Source of the DNA: Heyndrickxia shackletonii
GTDB taxonomy: Bacteria > Bacillota > Bacilli > Bacillales > Bacillaceae_C
Assembly (NCBI RefSeq): GCF_001420715.1
Contig: NZ_LJJC01000015.1
Location: 1,623 to 65,622 of the forward strand
Direction: 5' to 3'
DNA: 64,000 nt
Every line of letters starts with the position of its first letter. The stretch's first letter is position 1. Of the stretch, positions 10,170 through 18,622 are shown piece after piece. The notes below the pieces were generated by a model that made no database searches, was not told where the DNA came from, and worked only from the letters and a program-made list of their open reading frames with translations. The position numbers were made by a program, and so were the translations under genes.

Positions 10170-10200
10170 AAATAAAAAGCACTACTAGAATAGTGCTCCT
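10170..10200 (-). terminator. Terminator downstream of ygaC
   Basis: On the minus strand AGCACTA-TTCTAG-TAGTGCT is followed by TTTTTATTTTT. It lies between the end of ygaC and the start of ygaD. Confidence 0.7.
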
Positions 10201-10289
10201 TTTCGGCGTCAATTATTAATTTGTTTAGGTTGTTTTCTTATAAAACTCAATTTCGGGTCATTTTCCCAAAGTTAAAAAAAGAACCTTAA

Positions 10290-10820
10290 TTATGAGCGAT
10301 AAGTCAAATATCTTTCATACCAAACATCAATAAAGTCTGGTGAAAATGGACCTTTGCGCTGTCTAATCCAGCGAACAAGGTTGTCCACATTTCGTTTCAA
10401 AATATGATCAATAACATCCGGATACCCCATTTGTTTCCGGTGGTATTCATACTCATCCTCATCTAAGAGAGTATAGGTCATATCAGGAAATACCTTAATA
10501 TCCAAATCATAATCAATATATTTTAAAGCTTCACTGTCATACACAAATGGCGATCCAAGATTACAGTAATAATAAATCCCATCCTCCCGAATCATTCCGA
10601 TTATATTAAACCAATGATCCGAATGGAAGTAACATATAGCCGGTTCCCTGGTAACCCAGGTTCTTCCGTCTGATTCTGTCACAATGGTTCGATCATTCCC
10701 ACCGATAACGAGAGATTTTGTTCCCTTTAGAACCGTTGTTTCGTCCCAAATCCTGTGAATGAAACCATTATGCTTGTAGCTGTGAATTTGAATGGTTTCT
10801 CCTTCTGTGGGAATCCTCAT
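10290..10820 (-). CDS. ygaC: Nucleoside tri-/diphosphatase of the YgaC/DUF402 family
   Basis: The 176-residue DUF402 (UPF0374) protein has staphylococcal homologues characterised as nucleoside tri- and diphosphate phosphatases (Ntdp). The basic N-terminal segment ([18 protein letters not shown]) and the central [10 protein letters not shown] and [11 protein letters not shown] acidic motifs (about residues 85-115) match the family. The C-terminus ends with the conserved [18 protein letters not shown] segment. GAAGGGAG precedes the ATG. The order with ygaD and ygaB follows B. subtilis. Enzymatic activity is inferred from the family only. Confidence 0.85.
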   Translation of the reverse strand: MRIPTEGETIQIHSYKHNGFIHRIWDETTVLKGTKSLVIGGNDRTIVTESDGRTWVTREPAICYFHSDHWFNIIGMIREDGIYYYCNLGSPFVYDSEALKYIDYDLDIKVFPDMTYTLLDEDEYEYHRKQMGYPDVIDHILKRNVDNLVRWIRQRKGPFSPDFIDVWYERYLTYRS

Positions 10821-10985
10821 TATTCTCCCTTCTTTCGTCGTAGTCTTATGAATAGTCCATACATCCTTTCTGTTTAGAAATAATTATCTTAAAATGATGT
10901 CAATAAACTCCGAAGTTATATGTATTTACCGATACCTAAAAATGATTTTCTTATTATTATAACGGTTTTTTGGAAAATTTAAAAC

Positions 10986-11016
10986 AAAAAGAGAGTGACG
11001 ATTATTGATGTCACCC
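10986..11016 (-). terminator. Terminator of ygaB
   Basis: On the minus strand GAGGGTGAC-atcaataatc-GTCACTCTC is followed by TTTTTG, immediately after the ygaB stop. Confidence 0.8.
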
Positions 11017-11268
11017 TCATGCAAAGATTTTGGTTTCTTGATATGTACGAATCACTTCATCTGTTTGTGATTCAAATATTTTTTGGATTTTGCGCAATTC
11101 ACATTTCATATCAGCTATTTCTTTTTTTATGCTTTCAAGCTCTGCTTCCTTCTGTAATTCTATCAGCTCTTCCTCAAGCTCTTGGCATCTTTCTATTTCG
11201 GATTGTAAATATAATAATTGCTCCATCGTTTTCATCTGTTCAGAAATAATTTGATTGAAGTTACTCAT
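11017..11268 (-). CDS. ygaB: YgaB-family coiled-coil protein
   Basis: This is an 83-residue, highly charged protein that is almost entirely predicted coiled coil (heptad-like LLYLQSEIERCQELEEELI, about residues 18-36). It has no signal peptide. I chose the ATG at 11268, with AAAGGA 11 nt upstream; the ATG at 11289 has no ribosome binding site. The call rests on position next to ygaC and the coiled-coil composition of B. subtilis YgaB. Function is unknown. Confidence 0.65.
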   Translation of the reverse strand: MSNFNQIISEQMKTMEQLLYLQSEIERCQELEEELIELQKEAELESIKKEIADMKCELRKIQKIFESQTDEVIRTYQETKIFA

Positions 11269-11466
11269 ATTGCGCACCATCCTTTTCATTCATTCCTCTT
11301 CATTATGTATTTCGCTTTATATGAAAAGAATTCCTTTGACTAGTTATGTCGCTTTCCAATCAGTTTTGTCGAATAAAAAATGGTTGTTTACGCCTGAGAT
11401 TGATACTGTTGATTTTTCACCTGTTTGTTCTTTAAATACTGGGTAAGTCGGTGGGGTAATGTTGAA

Positions 11467-11660
11467 AGTTGGGCTTTTGTTTCCTTATAAAAGACCATTT
11501 GGATTTGGGGTTTTCCTTAGGTTGGGCTTTTGATTGCTTATAAAGGCCATTCGCTTTCCGATTCCACCTCCAGTTGGCCTTTTGTTTCCTCATAAAGACC
11601 ACTTAGACTGAATTTCCACCTCAAGTTAGGCTTTTAATTAATTTCTTATGGCCCCGATTT
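11467..11660. repeat. Tandem array of about four 52-nt units with a palindromic core
   Basis: Units begin near 11467, 11519, 11572 and 11624, each with AGTTGGGCTTTTG or AGTTGGCCTTTTG. Within each unit GGcCTTTTGtttCC-taTAAAgaCC forms an imperfect palindrome (GGcCTTT against AAAGaCC). The fourth unit is the most diverged and shorter. The rest of the 11290-11783 gap has no gene I can support. Confidence 0.75.
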
Positions 11661-11737
11661 AACCGGAAGAAAACCCAAAATGGGTGCTTGAGCTAGACTA
11701 GACAATTGTAGAAAAACTCATCCACAAGCTTAAATTT

Positions 11738-11778
11738 AAAAGAGTAAGGGACATCCACGATTTGGATGCCCCTTTACT
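11738..11778 (-). terminator. Terminator of sspE
   Basis: On the minus strand AGTAAAGGGGCATCC-aaatcgt-GGATGTCCCTTACT is followed by CTTTT, just past the sspE stop. Confidence 0.8.
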
Positions 11779-11783
11779 TTGTA

Positions 11784-11984
11784 TTATTGTTGACCAGCAT
11801 TGCCAGAATTTTGTGCTTTACGAGATTCAGCTTGTTGGTTAGCTTTTCTTACAGATTGCACATCTGTTTCGCTACCGAACTCAGTTCCGAAAGAACCTTG
11901 AGATCCTTGTGCAGATTGTGCATTTTGTTGTTTAACTTCTTGAGCGTTAGTACCAGATTGTGTTTTGTTTGTTTGCTTTGCCAT
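11784..11984 (-). CDS. sspE: Gamma-type small acid-soluble spore protein
   Basis: The product is a 66-residue spore-core protein rich in Gln, Asn, Ser, Ala and Gly. It contains one GTEFGSETDVQSVRKANQQA segment with the FGSETD-like motif of gamma SASPs, which are cleaved by the GPR protease at germination to supply amino acids. B. subtilis SspE is longer, with two repeats; this copy has one clear repeat, which is common in other Bacillaceae. The ATG at 11984 follows an excellent GGAGGTGAT. Expression is expected in the forespore, but I could not identify a convincing sigma-G promoter. Confidence 0.92.
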   Translation of the reverse strand: MAKQTNKTQSGTNAQEVKQQNAQSAQGSQGSFGTEFGSETDVQSVRKANQQAESRKAQNSGNAGQQ

Positions 11985-12142
11985 GATTATCACCTCCACG
12001 CTCATTAATGTAACCAATCAGAATGGTTGTTATGTAATTTTTGCGAAAAAATTTCTTATGATTCGTTCTCGTCATTAGATTTTTAGTGTTTACGCTTCTG
12101 TCATGTGCCTCCCATCAGCTTTGTATATATAGCTTGGTTTGC

Positions 12143-12259
12143 TCACTGGAATTTAAACATTCTTTGTTCGAAGACAGTACCGGTAGTCAAAAGGTCCCAA
12201 ATCGGTTCGTTAGATGGCAATTTCAGTCCATTCAACACAGTTTTCAAGCTGTTTATCAT
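12143..12259 (-). CDS. Possible small protein, 38 residues
   Basis: The open frame starts at ATG 12259 and has a sensible amino-acid mix: MINSLKTVLNGLKLPSNEP at the start, then a tryptophan-containing hydrophobic stretch and a basic end. The upstream GGACGGG is a weak ribosome binding site at 6 nt. A stronger AAAGGAG lies 33 nt further upstream, ahead of a different frame that has only ATA in start position. I do not recognise it. It sits in the otherwise gene-free interval between sspE and the next small gene. Confidence 0.3.
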   Translation of the reverse strand: MINSLKTVLNGLKLPSNEPIWDLLTTGTVFEQRMFKFQ

Positions 12260-12464
12260 ATAAGCCCGTCCGTTTATTTATGATTTCGCTCCTTTCAATT
12301 TGTTGGGGTTAATATTTTGGCACAAACCGATGAAAAACAAGGATCCTGCACAAAATGCTTGTATACATTATCTTCAAAAAATCGTTCAATTTATCCAAAG
12401 ATGAATAACAAACTAACCAGCAAAGAAAACTATGGATATTCAAAAGCATAAGGGGTGTTTATGG

Positions 12465-12635
12465 ATGGAAAATATTCGTGACATGACACAATTGTCAATG
12501 ATATCAAAAACGGAATGGACAGATGAAGAGCTTTCACACTTTCATCAATCCCTGCAGCAAATAGCACCGTATTTAAACTCGGAAGGCCTAACAATCCATC
12601 GGGAAATAGTAGAAGAAATAACCCATCGCGGATAG
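12465..12635 (+). CDS. Hypothetical small acidic protein, 56 residues
   Basis: This is a 56-residue protein starting MENIRDMTQLSMISKTEW, rich in Glu, His and Ile, with no membrane segment or signal peptide. The ATG at 12465 has AAGGGG 9 nt upstream; the in-frame ATG at 12432 does not. I do not recognise the family. It is upstream of, and convergent with, gltC. An array of short inverted repeats lies between them. Confidence 0.55.
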   Translation: MENIRDMTQLSMISKTEWTDEELSHFHQSLQQIAPYLNSEGLTIHREIVEEITHRG

Positions 12636-12660
12636 CAGGTAAAGATAGAATACAACATCA

Positions 12661-12855
12661 AATTATGCGGACATTGGTTCCGCTATTTTCATCAAATGAA
12701 CATATTTTATGAGCTAAGCGGACATGAGTTCCGTTATTCATGAAAAATTACATGGAAATCACCACTTTTTCATAGAATAACGGAACCATTGTCCGCGAGA
12801 TTAAGGAAATACCCCATTTTGTCACAGATAACGGATTTGGTGTCCGCACGCCAAG
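12661..12855. repeat. Four short palindromic repeats, two direct and two inverted
   Basis: Two direct units (GCGGACATTGGTTCCGCTAT near 12668 and GCGGACATGAGTTCCGTTAT near 12718) are followed by two in reverse orientation (AACGGAACCATTGTCCGC near 12779 and AACGGATTTGGTGTCCGC near 12827). Each unit is itself partly palindromic, and the pairs can form large hairpins. The array fills the gap between the convergent small gene and gltC, where it could act as a terminator. Confidence 0.8.
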
Positions 12856-12871
12856 ATCAGCTATTGCACTT

Positions 12872-13783
12872 TCACATCTGAAACCGATATAACCGATCAT
12901 AAAAAGACTTTAAAAATTTGTATAAGAGCTGTTCTGATGGGGCAAGCTCTCTCTTCTTCGGTGTAATCACGCCAACTGGCCTAAAGAACTCGGATCCATT
13001 TAATTCAACCGCAACAACATCCTTTGGCACGTTATAGGACAAAGCCAATTCCGGTAATATGGCGATGCCGATCCCAGCTGAAACAAGTCCTTTAATTGTA
13101 TCCATATCTTCCCCTTCGAAAGCGATTGTTGGGACAAACCCGGCTTTTTGGCACGCTTTAAAAATCATTTCCCGAATCGGAAGCCCTGAGCGAAATGTTA
13201 CAAACCGTTCCTGTTCAAGCTGATTGATCCGAATTGTTTTTAGATGGGCCAGCTCGTGGTGCTCTGGCAACAATAACAGCATTTTTTCTGTGAAAAAAAT
13301 ATCCCCTTTCACGATGGGATGGTCGGTTGGGACAGGCGCAACAAAGGCAATATCAATTTCACCTTTTTCCATTAAATCCATTAAATATGGGGTGGTACCT
13401 TGTAATAATTGAAAATGCAATTTTGGATGCAACTCTCGGAACTGGGTGAATACCATAGTAAAGGTATGAACGGATAATCCTGTGGAAAAGCCTAAGCGAA
13501 TGACTCCTTTCTCAGGATTTAAATAATCTTCCACTTTTTCTTTTGTTTTTTCCACTTCATTTAAAATTTTTTCGACATGCTCCAAAAATATCTTTCCTAT
13601 AGAAGTTAACCGGACGTTTCTTCCTTCTCTTAAAAATAATGTTACCCCCAATTCCGCTTCTAATAGGCTGATTTGTCTACTGATGGCTGATTGAGCAACA
13701 TGCAATTCATCTGCGGCTTTCGTTACATGTTCATTTTTTGCGACCTCGTTAAAGTAAATTAACTGTCTTAATTCCACGTTCAT
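12872..13783 (-). CDS. gltC: LysR-family activator of glutamate synthase genes, GltC
   Basis: This 303-residue LysR-type regulator has an N-terminal winged helix ELRQLIYFNEVAKNEHVTKA (about residues 3-22) and the recognition region VAQSAISRQISLLEAELG. The C-terminal effector domain is about 90-295. It is divergent from gltA, exactly as B. subtilis GltC, which activates gltAB in response to 2-oxoglutarate relative to glutamate. I place the start at the ATG 13783: the ATG at 13798 lies inside the palindromic operator. The ribosome binding site is weak either way. Confidence 0.9.
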   Translation of the reverse strand: MNVELRQLIYFNEVAKNEHVTKAADELHVAQSAISRQISLLEAELGVTLFLREGRNVRLTSIGKIFLEHVEKILNEVEKTKEKVEDYLNPEKGVIRLGFSTGLSVHTFTMVFTQFRELHPKLHFQLLQGTTPYLMDLMEKGEIDIAFVAPVPTDHPIVKGDIFFTEKMLLLLPEHHELAHLKTIRINQLEQERFVTFRSGLPIREMIFKACQKAGFVPTIAFEGEDMDTIKGLVSAGIGIAILPELALSYNVPKDVVAVELNGSEFFRPVGVITPKKRELAPSEQLLYKFLKSFYDRLYRFQM

Positions 13784-13792
13784 CACAACCAT

Positions 13793-13805
13793 TCTCATTT
13801 TGAGA
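13793..13805. promoter_or_regulatory. Candidate GltC operator
   Basis: TCTCATTTTGAGA is a perfect 5-3-5 palindrome with the TNA-type symmetry of LysR sites, located at the gltC 5' end and about 105 bp upstream of gltA. B. subtilis GltC box I has a similar TCTCA/TGAGA form and overlaps the gltC transcription start. Confidence 0.65.
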
Positions 13806-13908
13806 TTATTTCATTCTTAACTATATATTGTATAGATGAATCATTTTAAAGTAAAATTTTTAATTATCAAACACTTCGGCATTTTTAATACGGAAGGAAT
13901 GTTAACTT

Positions 13909-16900
13909 ATGAAAACGTTTCGTTCTCCTATAAAAACTACTGGTCTTTATCGCAGTGAATTCGAACATGATGCCTGTGGTATCGGTTTTTATGCAGATAT
14001 AAAAGGTCGCCCATCACATGAAGTAGTGTCCACTTCTTTAGAGATGTTGAAACGACTTGATCACCGTGCAGGGAAAAGCGCGGATAAATCAACAAGTGAT
14101 GGAACAGGAATCATGCTGCAAATTCCACATGACTTTTTTTCTTCAGTATGCCCATTTGATCTTCCAAATCAAGGCGAGTATGCAGTTGGCATGCTCTTCT
14201 TACCACAAGATCATGCAGTTAGCGAAGAAATACTTAATGAATTTTATAAAGAATCTTCAAAACACGGATTATCTGTTCTTGGAGTCAGATCTGTCCCCGT
14301 GTCTTCCGATCGAATAAGCGAACAAGCGAGAAAATCAGAGCCAAGCATTAAGCAAATCTTTATCACGCAAATCTCGACGCAATTGGAGGAATTTCCTGCC
14401 AGGTTGTATTCTTTAAGAAAACAAATAGAACAAAAGTATAAATCTGAAATGTATATTCCTAGCTTATCAAATCGTACCGTAGTTTATAAAGGAATGTTGC
14501 TTGCAGAAGAATTATCCCTTTATTTCTCTGATTTACGTGACGAAAAATTTACATCATCCCTAGCGCTTATCCATTCACGCTACAGCACTAACACCTTTCC
14601 GAGCTGGGAAAGAGCACATCCTAACCGTGTCATCGCACATAATGGAGAAATCAATACCATTAAAGGGAACATGAACTGGTTTAATGCTAAAAATAGTTCT
14701 GGTTTAGAAGTGATCAACCCATCTGGAAGTGATTCGGCGATCTTCGATAATGTTTTGGAGTATTTACTGTTAAAAGGTGTTTCACTCCCAAAAGCAGTGA
14801 TGATGATGGTGCCTGAGCCATGGGAGCAAAATGAAGAAATGCCATCTTACTTAAAAGCGTTTTATGAATACCAAAGTCAGTGCATGGAGCCTTGGGATGG
14901 CCCAATGGCACTTGGATTTACGGACGGAATACAGATTGGCGCTATCCTCGACAGGAATGGGTTACGTCCTGGCCGTTACTATATAACGAGAGATGATCGG
15001 ATCATATTTGCTTCTGAAGTCGGTGTTGTGGACGTTGACAATGACATGATATTAGAACGAAAGCATTTAAAGCCTGGGGAGTTACTATTAGTCGATACGT
15101 CACAAGGACGAATTATTCCAAATGATGAATTGAAAAAGACGATTAGTCTTGAAGAGCCTTATAGCAGCTATTTAAAGGAAACTGTTAAAGAATTACACGA
15201 TGATCGTTTTGATTTAACTTCTAGCTTTACTGGCAAAGAGCTTCTTTTTCACCAAAAGGTGTTTGGTTATACGTATGAAGAGTTAATGAAAATGCTCAAG
15301 CCAATGGCAACAGAAGCGAAGGAAGCAACTGGTGCAATGGGAATTGATACACCGCTTGCTGTTCTTTCAGATAGACCGCAGCTTTTATTCCATTATTTTA
15401 AACAAGGATTTTCGCAAGTAACCAATCCGCCAATTGATGCAATCAGGGAGGAATGTGTTATTTCCACGATTTCCTGGTTAGGAGAAAGCTCTAACCCGCT
15501 TGAAAGCTATAAAAAAGATAAGCGTAAACTGAAGCTGGATCATCCATTCTTAACTTTTTCACAGTTTAGGACTTTAACAAATTCCAGTTGGAACGCAGTA
15601 AAGATTGATACTATTTTCCCTGCAGAAAGCGGTGAAAATGGATTAGCATCGGCTTTGGAAAGGATTTTTTCTAAGGTTGATCAAGCTATTCAAGCAGGAC
15701 ACGAACTAATTATTTTATCCGATCAAAAAGTAGACGATAGACATGCGGCCATTCCTTCCCTGCTTGCAACTTCAAGCATCCATCATCATTTAATTAAAAA
15801 TGGCTGCCGCTCGAAAGCAAGCATTATTGTTGATACGGGTGAAGCGCGAGATTCCCATCATATGGCTATGTTACTTGGATATGGGGCTGATGCCATCCAT
15901 CCATATCTTGCATACGAAACAATCTACCACCTATGTGAAGAGCAACATATTTCGTTAAACATCGAACAGGCAGTTCAAAATTATCTTCACGCATTATTGA
16001 ATGGTGTCATAAAAATTATGTCCAAGGTTGGGATATCCGCAATCCAAAGCTATCGCGGCGCTCAAGCCTTCGAAGCATTAGGAATTTCGCAGCAGGTACT
16101 GGACCAATACTTTACCGGAACAGTTTCACAAATTGGCGGAATTGGTTTACCGGAGATTGCCCGTGAAACCTTAATGCGTCATAAAAAAGCTGCAGACGAA
16201 ATAGAACATTATGATCAAACATTAGATTCAGGAAGCGAATTACAATGGCGCAAAGGTGGGGAAGTTCATCAGTTTAACCCATTAAGCATCCACACCCTTC
16301 AGAGGGCAGCAAGAACAAATAATAAGGATGTTTATAAAAAATTTGTCAGCATGAATGACGATGGTCCTTTTACAACCATACGCAGTCTCTTAAAAATAGA
16401 AAGCGATCGCTCCCCTATTCCACTTGATGAAGTCGAGCCAGCCGAAAATATTTTGCGAAAGTTTAAAACCGGAGCAATGTCTTACGGCTCCCTTAGCAAA
16501 GAAGCACATGAGGCGCTCGCAATTGCGATGAATCGAATCGGCGGCAAAAGCAATAGCGGTGAAGGCGGCGAGGAAATTGAACGATTCCAAACAGATGCAA
16601 ACGGAGACTCCCGCAGAAGTGCCATTAAACAGGTTGCTTCGGGAAGATTTGGCGTAACAAGCTATTACTTAACAAATGCAGACGAAATTCAAATCAAAAT
16701 GGCACAAGGAGCAAAACCCGGTGAAGGCGGACAGCTGCCTGGCCAAAAGGTTTATCCGTGGATTGCTGAGGTTAGAGGATCCACGCCTGGGGTAGGATTA
16801 ATCTCCCCTCCTCCGCATCATGATATATATTCCATCGAAGATCTTGCCCAATTGATTTATGATTTAAAAAGCGCTAATCCGAAAGCAAAAATCAGTGTGA

Positions 16901-18465
16901 AGCTTGTTGCAAAAGCTGGAGTTGGAACCATTGCAGCTGGTGTTGCGAAAGGATTAGCAGATACCATCCTAATCAGCGGCCATGACGGCGGAACAGGCGC
17001 CTCACCTAGAACAAGCATTAAACATACAGGTGTCCCTTGGGAAATCGGATTATCAGAAGCACATCAAACCCTACAACTCAACGGGTTGAGAGAGAAAGTA
17101 ACCTTAGAGGTAGATGGAAAATTAATGACAGGAAAGGATGTTGTAGTTGCAGCATGCTTTGGTGCGCAGGAATTCGGGTTTGCCACTGCCCCGCTAGTTG
17201 TTCTTGGGTGCATCATGATGAGAGCATGCCACTTAGATACTTGCCCTGTTGGAATCGCTACGCAAAATCCATTGCTTCGTGAAAAATTTGCAGGAAGCCC
17301 TGATCATATTGTGAACTATATGCATTTTATTGCTGAGGATGTCCGCGAAATTTTAGCAAAATGCGGGTATCGAAGCCTTGATGAAATAGTCGGCAGGACG
17401 AATCTTTTAACCGTAAAAGAGGAAGTAACCACCCATTGGAAAGCAAAGCATCTTGATTTAAGCGACCTTTTATACAAAATGTCCGATAAAAAGGAGACTT
17501 CTATCCAACAAACACAGGATCACGAATTGGAAAAACGTTTTGACCAGCGTCTCCTTATTCCTGCATTAAATACTGCTATTGGAAATGGCGAGAAAGCCTT
17601 TTTGCAATCCTATATTAAAAACACGGACCGTGCTGTAGGAACGAGTTTAGGAAATTTAATATCTGTGCATTACGGTGCGGAAGGCTTGCCAGAGGATCAA
17701 ATTCACATCCAATTAAAAGGTTCTGCCGGGCAAAGTCTTGGTGCTTTTATCCCGAAAGGTTTATCGATCACCTTAGAGGGTGATGCAAATGATTATGTCG
17801 GAAAAGGATTGTCTGGCGGCAAACTGATCATTAAACCAGATAACAATTGGAGCATTCCACAAGTAGATGCCATTATCGGCAATACCGCTTTATTTGGCGC
17901 AACCTCCGGTGAAGCATACATTCGCGGTGTAGCAGGTCAGCGATTTGCTGTCCGGAACAGCGGTGTTAAAGCTGTAGTAGAAGGAGTTGGAGACCACGGC
18001 TGTGAATATATGACTGGCGGAACGGTAGTCATTCTTGGAACAATCGGAAAAAACTTTGCTGCAGGAATGTCCGGCGGAATCGCTTATATCTTCAAGGGTT
18101 TTTCTGCTAATGAAGACATCTTGCCACATATTAACCAAGAGCTTGTGGATGTAGAACAGGTTACATTCGAAAATGAACTAATAGAGCTTCATCAAATGAT
18201 TTCCAAGCATTACCTGTACACTGGAAGTCCAAAGGCAAAAACGATTTTAAAACATTGGAAACAGCTGAAAAAACAGTTTGTGAAGATTATCCCACATGAA
18301 TATAAAAATATGACTGCGATGATTGATGATCTGCAAAATCGAGGATTATCGTATGTCGATGCAAGACTTACCGCTTTTAATATTAATAAAGAAGGAAAAT
18401 TACTGGAAACATTGAATGAACTTGAAGCACTTTCATCTCCATTGCAAGACAGCCAAACTATTTAG
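13909..18465 (+). CDS. gltA: Glutamate synthase (NADPH), large subunit
   Basis: The 1518-residue enzyme transfers the glutamine amide to 2-oxoglutarate, giving glutamate with the small subunit as electron supplier. A short propeptide precedes the catalytic cysteine in HDACGIGF (about residue 23). The class II amidase domain occupies about 23-430. The FMN-binding synthase domain has KSNSGEGGEE and GHDGGTGASPRTS, and the 3Fe-4S cysteines lie in CIMMRACHLDTCPVG (about residues 1103-1117). The C-terminal beta-helix domain is glycine-rich (about 1240-1450). Length equals the Bacillus enzyme. It is divergent from gltC and followed by gltB. Confidence 0.97.
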   Translation: MKTFRSPIKTTGLYRSEFEHDACGIGFYADIKGRPSHEVVSTSLEMLKRLDHRAGKSADKSTSDGTGIMLQIPHDFFSSVCPFDLPNQGEYAVGMLFLPQDHAVSEEILNEFYKESSKHGLSVLGVRSVPVSSDRISEQARKSEPSIKQIFITQISTQLEEFPARLYSLRKQIEQKYKSEMYIPSLSNRTVVYKGMLLAEELSLYFSDLRDEKFTSSLALIHSRYSTNTFPSWERAHPNRVIAHNGEINTIKGNMNWFNAKNSSGLEVINPSGSDSAIFDNVLEYLLLKGVSLPKAVMMMVPEPWEQNEEMPSYLKAFYEYQSQCMEPWDGPMALGFTDGIQIGAILDRNGLRPGRYYITRDDRIIFASEVGVVDVDNDMILERKHLKPGELLLVDTSQGRIIPNDELKKTISLEEPYSSYLKETVKELHDDRFDLTSSFTGKELLFHQKVFGYTYEELMKMLKPMATEAKEATGAMGIDTPLAVLSDRPQLLFHYFKQGFSQVTNPPIDAIREECVISTISWLGESSNPLESYKKDKRKLKLDHPFLTFSQFRTLTNSSWNAVKIDTIFPAESGENGLASALERIFSKVDQAIQAGHELIILSDQKVDDRHAAIPSLLATSSIHHHLIKNGCRSKASIIVDTGEARDSHHMAMLLGYGADAIHPYLAYETIYHLCEEQHISLNIEQAVQNYLHALLNGVIKIMSKVGISAIQSYRGAQAFEALGISQQVLDQYFTGTVSQIGGIGLPEIARETLMRHKKAADEIEHYDQTLDSGSELQWRKGGEVHQFNPLSIHTLQRAARTNNKDVYKKFVSMNDDGPFTTIRSLLKIESDRSPIPLDEVEPAENILRKFKTGAMSYGSLSKEAHEALAIAMNRIGGKSNSGEGGEEIERFQTDANGDSRRSAIKQVASGRFGVTSYYLTNADEIQIKMAQGAKPGEGGQLPGQKVYPWIAEVRGSTPGVGLISPPPHHDIYSIEDLAQLIYDLKSANPKAKISVKLVAKAGVGTIAAGVAKGLADTILISGHDGGTGASPRTSIKHTGVPWEIGLSEAHQTLQLNGLREKVTLEVDGKLMTGKDVVVAACFGAQEFGFATAPLVVLGCIMMRACHLDTCPVGIATQNPLLREKFAGSPDHIVNYMHFIAEDVREILAKCGYRSLDEIVGRTNLLTVKEEVTTHWKAKHLDLSDLLYKMSDKKETSIQQTQDHELEKRFDQRLLIPALNTAIGNGEKAFLQSYIKNTDRAVGTSLGNLISVHYGAEGLPEDQIHIQLKGSAGQSLGAFIPKGLSITLEGDANDYVGKGLSGGKLIIKPDNNWSIPQVDAIIGNTALFGATSGEAYIRGVAGQRFAVRNSGVKAVVEGVGDHGCEYMTGGTVVILGTIGKNFAAGMSGGIAYIFKGFSANEDILPHINQELVDVEQVTFENELIELHQMISKHYLYTGSPKAKTILKHWKQLKKQFVKIIPHEYKNMTAMIDDLQNRGLSYVDARLTAFNINKEGKLLETLNELEALSSPLQDSQTI

Positions 18466-18485
18466 CCTTTTTAGAAATAACGGGA

Positions 18486-18509
18486 GAAATCGGCAATATT
18501 GCCGATTTC
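18486..18509 (+). terminator. Intercistronic hairpin between gltA and gltB
   Basis: GAAATCGGCAA-TA-TTGCCGATTTC followed by TTTTC resembles a terminator but lies inside the gltAB unit. It may partially terminate transcription or stabilise the upstream message, setting a gltA:gltB ratio. Confidence 0.6.
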
Positions 18510-18557
18510 TTTTCAAAAGGCAGCTTCGTAGCTTTTCGGAATTTGTTTTGAATTCTA

Positions 18558-18599
18558 GGCTTCTTTTCAATACAAAGTTTAAGAAAAGAGCCTTTAAAA
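18558..18599. repeat. Dispersed ACAAAGTTTAAGAAAAGAGCC element, copy 1
   Basis: The 28 nt at 18572-18599 are identical to 59995-60022 in the leuA-leuB spacer, and 20 nt recur at 20959-20978. Here GGCTTCTTTTC (18558) and GAAAAGAGCC can pair around the A-rich centre, so the element can form a hairpin just upstream of gltB. Confidence 0.75.
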
Positions 18600-18622
18600 A
18601 TTTTCGTGGGAGTGAATTATTT

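Noticed and set aside
11467-12855. CRISPR array
   Set aside because: The repeats are palindromic, diverged and of varying length, without uniform unique spacers, and no cas genes are present.
18486-18622. Separate transcription unit for gltB because of the terminator-like hairpin after gltA
   Set aside because: No convincing promoter lies in the spacer; an intercistronic hairpin in a gltAB operon is the simpler reading.
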